The notes under the pieces were generated by a model, which had not been told where the DNA came from, did no database searches, and saw nothing but the letters and a program-made list of their open reading frames with translations. This document shows positions 61,400-64,000 of a DNA stretch of 64,000 bases, one piece after another. The translations under genes were made by a program, and so were the position numbers. Numbering within the stretch: the stretch's first letter is position 1; every line of letters starts with the position of its first letter. The DNA is from Macrobrachium rosenbergii (lineage: Eukaryota; Arthropoda; Malacostraca; Decapoda; Palaemonidae): contig NC_089766.1 in the NCBI RefSeq assembly GCF_040412425.1, positions 21,116,124 to 21,180,123 of the forward strand. The letters run 5' to 3'.

Positions 61400-62767
61400 A
61401 ACCATATCATTATATCTATATACTGTAAATGGAACATTGCACACTACACTTCCAAAAATCTTGAAACGATTAAAAGATCGAATATATCCCAAACCAAAAC
61501 CAAATATGCCATTTTACGTTACATGACGCTTAATGTTAGTTTAGGTTATATTAGGTTAGATTAACACTTTAACTTCCTGGATACGAAAGGCCACTAATTG
61601 GTGTTTATAAGTTGTAACTTATTGAAATGAGGCGTAAATAGAATAGAAGCTGAAGGAAAATGAGGTTATAATAGATGTGAATGAGACAGAGGAGACATAG
61701 AAGAATAAATTAAAAGACAGAGAGAATGAAGAAAATAAAGCAAGAGGAAAGAAAAATGTCAACAAAACGGCATATGAAAAATAGTTCTTTGGATATGTCA
61801 TAGGCCTAAATGCGTATGTGCATAGAATTTCAGAAGGGCAGGGCTTCATTTTGAATAAAGGGCACTCCCTAGGTGTAGTACTTAATTAAAAATAAATTAT
61901 ATTAGAAAGTAACTGATGTAGATACTTGCCAAATGCCAGTGAACCATAACCGTATAGCCTAGAAATTGTCAATTGCTTTTAAAAGATACTTCGGTGTAGT
62001 ACTAGTAAAGATTAAGATATAACAATTTTGATAACCATCATTATGGCCTATGTATGTATGTTATGCAGTGACTACTGACTCGTCACGTAGACCGAAGGTG
62101 TTTCATCCTCGGAGCCATGAAAGGCCATGGCCCATGTTTGTCTGCATGGTGAGTGAACTCTGCCTAGTTTAGCTGAAATACCTTTTAATAACATTACACA
62201 TGACATTCACAAACTAAATTCACCTTGGAAGCTGCTTTGAAATGATGAAAATGATATTCACTATAATACTATCATCCACTTTTTCCGAAATTTCTCCAAC
62301 TTATAAAACTACTGGTTTGAGCGTGTGTCCGGTGTGCTCATTGAGTCAGTCGTGAGTCAACAAAGTATGGCATTCGGTAGAGATTTAAATTTTCATAACG
62401 TGACGTGTGAAAAGTTTTATTCACATTATTAGGTGAATAATAAAGTATAGAGTAAGCATGAAAATACTGACCACTATCAATCAAGCACTGTGACAGACAG
62501 GTCATTAATTCATTTGTGAATAAAGTGATTAGATGTCTCAGCTCTTAATTAAAGAAAACTGCCTTGTCCTAATATTTTTAATAGGTAACTATTATATGTT
62601 ATGTATTAATTATATTGTTCCAAACATGTTAAAAATAACTAATTCAAATTAATCCCTCTACACTTCAACTTATTTATATTTTTTGACACTTTGTTGGGTG
62701 AACAGTGACCTTATAATAATTATATATATAAATATATATACATACAGATTTTTTCCTTTTTCCTATC
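61400..62767. other. 5' non-coding part of the hAT element
   Basis: AT-rich DNA upstream of the transposase with no frame or repeat recognised. Confidence 0.5.
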
Positions 62768-63043
62768 GCTAACTCTTCGTTGGGTGAGTCAGTAGAGCTG
62801 TGGACTGGCACTCGCTGGGCGGAGTTCGATTCCCCGGCCGGCTGATGAAGAGTTAGAGGAATTTATTTCTGGTGATAGAAATTCATTTCTCGCTATAATG
62901 TGTCCGGATTCCACAATAAGCTGTAGGTCCCGTTACTGAGTAACCAATTGGTTCTTAGTCACGTAAAATAAGTCTAATCCTTCGGGCCAGCCCTAGGAGA
63001 GCTGTTAATCAGCTCAGTGGTCTGGTAAAACTAAGGTATACTT
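62768..63043 (+). mobile_element. tRNA-derived SINE, full-length copy 3
   Basis: Most complete copy. The head has GGGTGAGTCAGTAGAGCTGT (box A-like) and GAGTTCGATTCCCC (box B-like) spaced as in a tRNA. The body follows with CAATAAGCTGTAGGTCC, GTAACCAATTGGTT and TCGGGCCAGCCCTAGGAGAG, and the end is CAGCTCAGTGGTCTGGT plus an A-rich AACTAAGGTATACTTAAC tail. Inserted inside the hAT element. Confidence 0.9.
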
Positions 63044-63146
63044 AACTTTTTCTATTGCTGATTTGGAGGGCCCCCTAGAAAGCTGGGGGTGGGGGGGAGC
63101 GGCGAGCGCCCTTCACTGCTCCCCTTCCCCAAAAATGACGCCCCTG

Positions 63147-63154
63147 TCTTTGAT
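63147..63154. repeat. hAT target-site duplication, right
   Basis: TCTTTGAT, partner of 57622-57629. Confidence 0.82.
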
Positions 63155-63190
63155 CAGTTTATCTTGAAATCCAGAGGGAGTTAAACAGCT
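63155..63190 (-). pseudogene. Penelope-like element A, piece upstream of the hAT insertion
   Basis: On the minus strand this reads GFQDKLIKE, which connects across the hAT insertion to the EVTRRRIEQIY frame at 57629, as expected if one element was split. Short, so the call rests on that continuity. Confidence 0.55.
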
Positions 63191-63368
63191 CTTGAGAAAT
63201 AACGGAATTCAAGATAAAATGATCATACGGTAATTTGAAAGTATTATGCTTACTAAATTCAAGTTTTTTATTAGTTAAATAGAATGTTTTCCTGGCTCTT
63301 TTCCAACCTACATATACAAAAGTCCTTTGGTATTTAAATTTTAAGGTAATATCATAAATAGTTTTCAT
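63191..63368 (-). pseudogene. Penelope-like element B, inverted 5' piece
   Basis: Minus-strand frame with FKYQRTFVYVGWKRARKTFY, then KLEFSKHNTFKLPYD, the linker between reverse transcriptase and GIY-YIG nuclease in one type of Penelope-like element. Recognisable similarity ends at KLPYD, the very point at which the oppositely oriented piece at 63369 begins. Confidence 0.5.
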
Positions 63369-63827
63369 CTCAAATTATCGTATGGTGAAAGGTTTTGAGA
63401 AATTCCTAGAATTTTAAAGCTTTTCAACATATATGTTGTTTTCAGTAATTTTAATGTTAAGAGTTTAGTAATAAAAAATTCTCCTAAAGATGTTTCTGGC
63501 TGCATATATGAAATTCTTAGTAAAAAGTGTGATAAAATATATTACAGACAAACTAGAAAATCTCTTTCACAACAAATCAAGCAACACCAATATTCTGCGA
63601 GAACTGGCCAAATATCGAATGCATTGTTCGTACATATGAGCGAGTTAGATCATCCTATTAACTGGAGTGAAGCAAGATCCTTAGTCCCGTGTAACGGCAC
63701 AGTTAAAAGGAATATCATTGAATCTTGTTTTATTAAGTCAAATAATGGAAGTGTTCTAAATTAAAGTCTTAGTTTGTTTAAACTTGATGTCTTCTTAAAT
63801 TAAAAAGTTGTTGATAAATATAAGTAA
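63369..63827 (+). pseudogene. Penelope-like element B, GIY-YIG nuclease piece
   Basis: Plus-strand frames. It starts with AAATTATCGTATGGT (a damaged KLPYD equivalent), then from 63417 an open frame with LKLFNIYVVFSNFNVKS, NSPKDVSGCIYEIL (GIY half), KIYYRQTRKSLSQQIKQH (YIG half, Gly replaced by Arg) and NALFVHMSELDHPINW, VKRNIIESCFIKSNNGS. In-frame TAA at 63762 and a second later one precede the final LFKLDVF and KVVDKYK text, with a stop at 63825. Element type is distinct from element A. Confidence 0.65.
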
Positions 63828-64000
63828 TAAAATTAGTATTCAGTTTTATACATGTTTTTAGATTTTGTCTGGCTACGCTTCCGTATCTCTTGTAGTTAGG
63901 TCTATGGTTTTAGTCAGAGGAATGTCTTGTTAGCTGTAGATCCGCTTTCTCAGTCAACCTGTCTAATATTTTCAGCACCTTCATGTGGCACATGAATTCA
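63828..64000. other. unassigned end of window
   Basis: Nothing recognised in the last 170 bp. Confidence 0.4.

Larger units (their letters stand above)
57630..63146 (-). mobile_element. hAT DNA transposon, 5.5 kb, TTF/ZMYM1-like
   Basis: Bounded by 14-bp perfect terminal inverted repeats CAGGGGCGTCATTT (57630-57643 and 63133-63146), flanked by an 8-bp target duplication, and carrying a decayed hAT transposase on the minus strand (58173-61394). A SINE copy sits in the 5' non-coding part (62768-63043). Subterminal regions are GC-rich at both ends. It lies inside Penelope-like element A. Confidence 0.88.

Noticed and set aside
60912..61428. Plus-strand Pro/Ser-rich frames of 94 and 149 residues
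   Set aside because: They lie opposite the hAT transposase N-terminus, whose ZMYM1-like motif on the minus strand is recognisable; the plus frames are low-complexity shadows.

Overview
The window looks like non-coding, repeat-dominated DNA from a decapod crustacean, most likely a caridean shrimp. This is inferred from AT-rich DNA crowded with very long (CT)n, (GA)n and (AT)n tracts, a tRNA-derived SINE and a hairpin-bearing repeat that I associate with shrimp and crayfish genomes, and arthropod-type transposons. There is one 500-base assembly gap (16895-17394). I found no convincing host protein-coding gene, rRNA or intact tRNA. Nearly all recognisable coding sequence belongs to transposable elements, most of them broken.

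Layout. 1-31.8 kb: diverged dispersed repeats, microsatellites and old transposon pieces. These are a P-superfamily transposase remnant (1.6-2.7 kb, minus) with a second related copy (19.9-20.6 kb); a LINE C-terminal scrap (10.6 kb); a foldback element (11.8-12.1 kb); a 74-bp minisatellite (12.4-12.9 kb); a decayed Ty3/gypsy element with integrase upstream of RNase H, as in the Gmr1 clade (20.9-24.0 kb, minus); a hairpin repeat (25.2-25.6 kb); a tRNA-like SINE cluster (26.2-26.8 kb); and a 116-bp hairpin (28.2 kb). A TATA promoter candidate with a CRE site lies near 3.9 kb.

31.8-39 kb: a G-rich minisatellite split by a structurally complete Ty3/gypsy LTR retrotransposon (32390-38197, minus). 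It has 259-bp LTRs differing at 3 positions, a GGGGT target duplication, a tRNA-Ser-type primer site and a polypurine tract. Its gag and pol nevertheless need about six frame changes. 39-41 kb: a 181-bp AT tract, a ~1-kb palindrome and a SINE. 41-50.4 kb: mostly unassigned sequence.

50.4-64 kb: a second transposon cluster. It holds a BED-type hAT remnant (50.9-52.1 kb, plus), a Ginger/KRBA2-like DDE integrase remnant (53.1-54.7 kb, minus), and a nested block. In that block a TTF-finger/ZMYM1-like hAT element (57630-63146, minus) with 14-bp inverted ends and an 8-bp target duplication sits inside a Penelope-like element. A second Penelope-like family follows, apparently with an inverted 5' part (63.19-63.83 kb). 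The genes do not form a pathway; the window records layered transposon insertions and decay.
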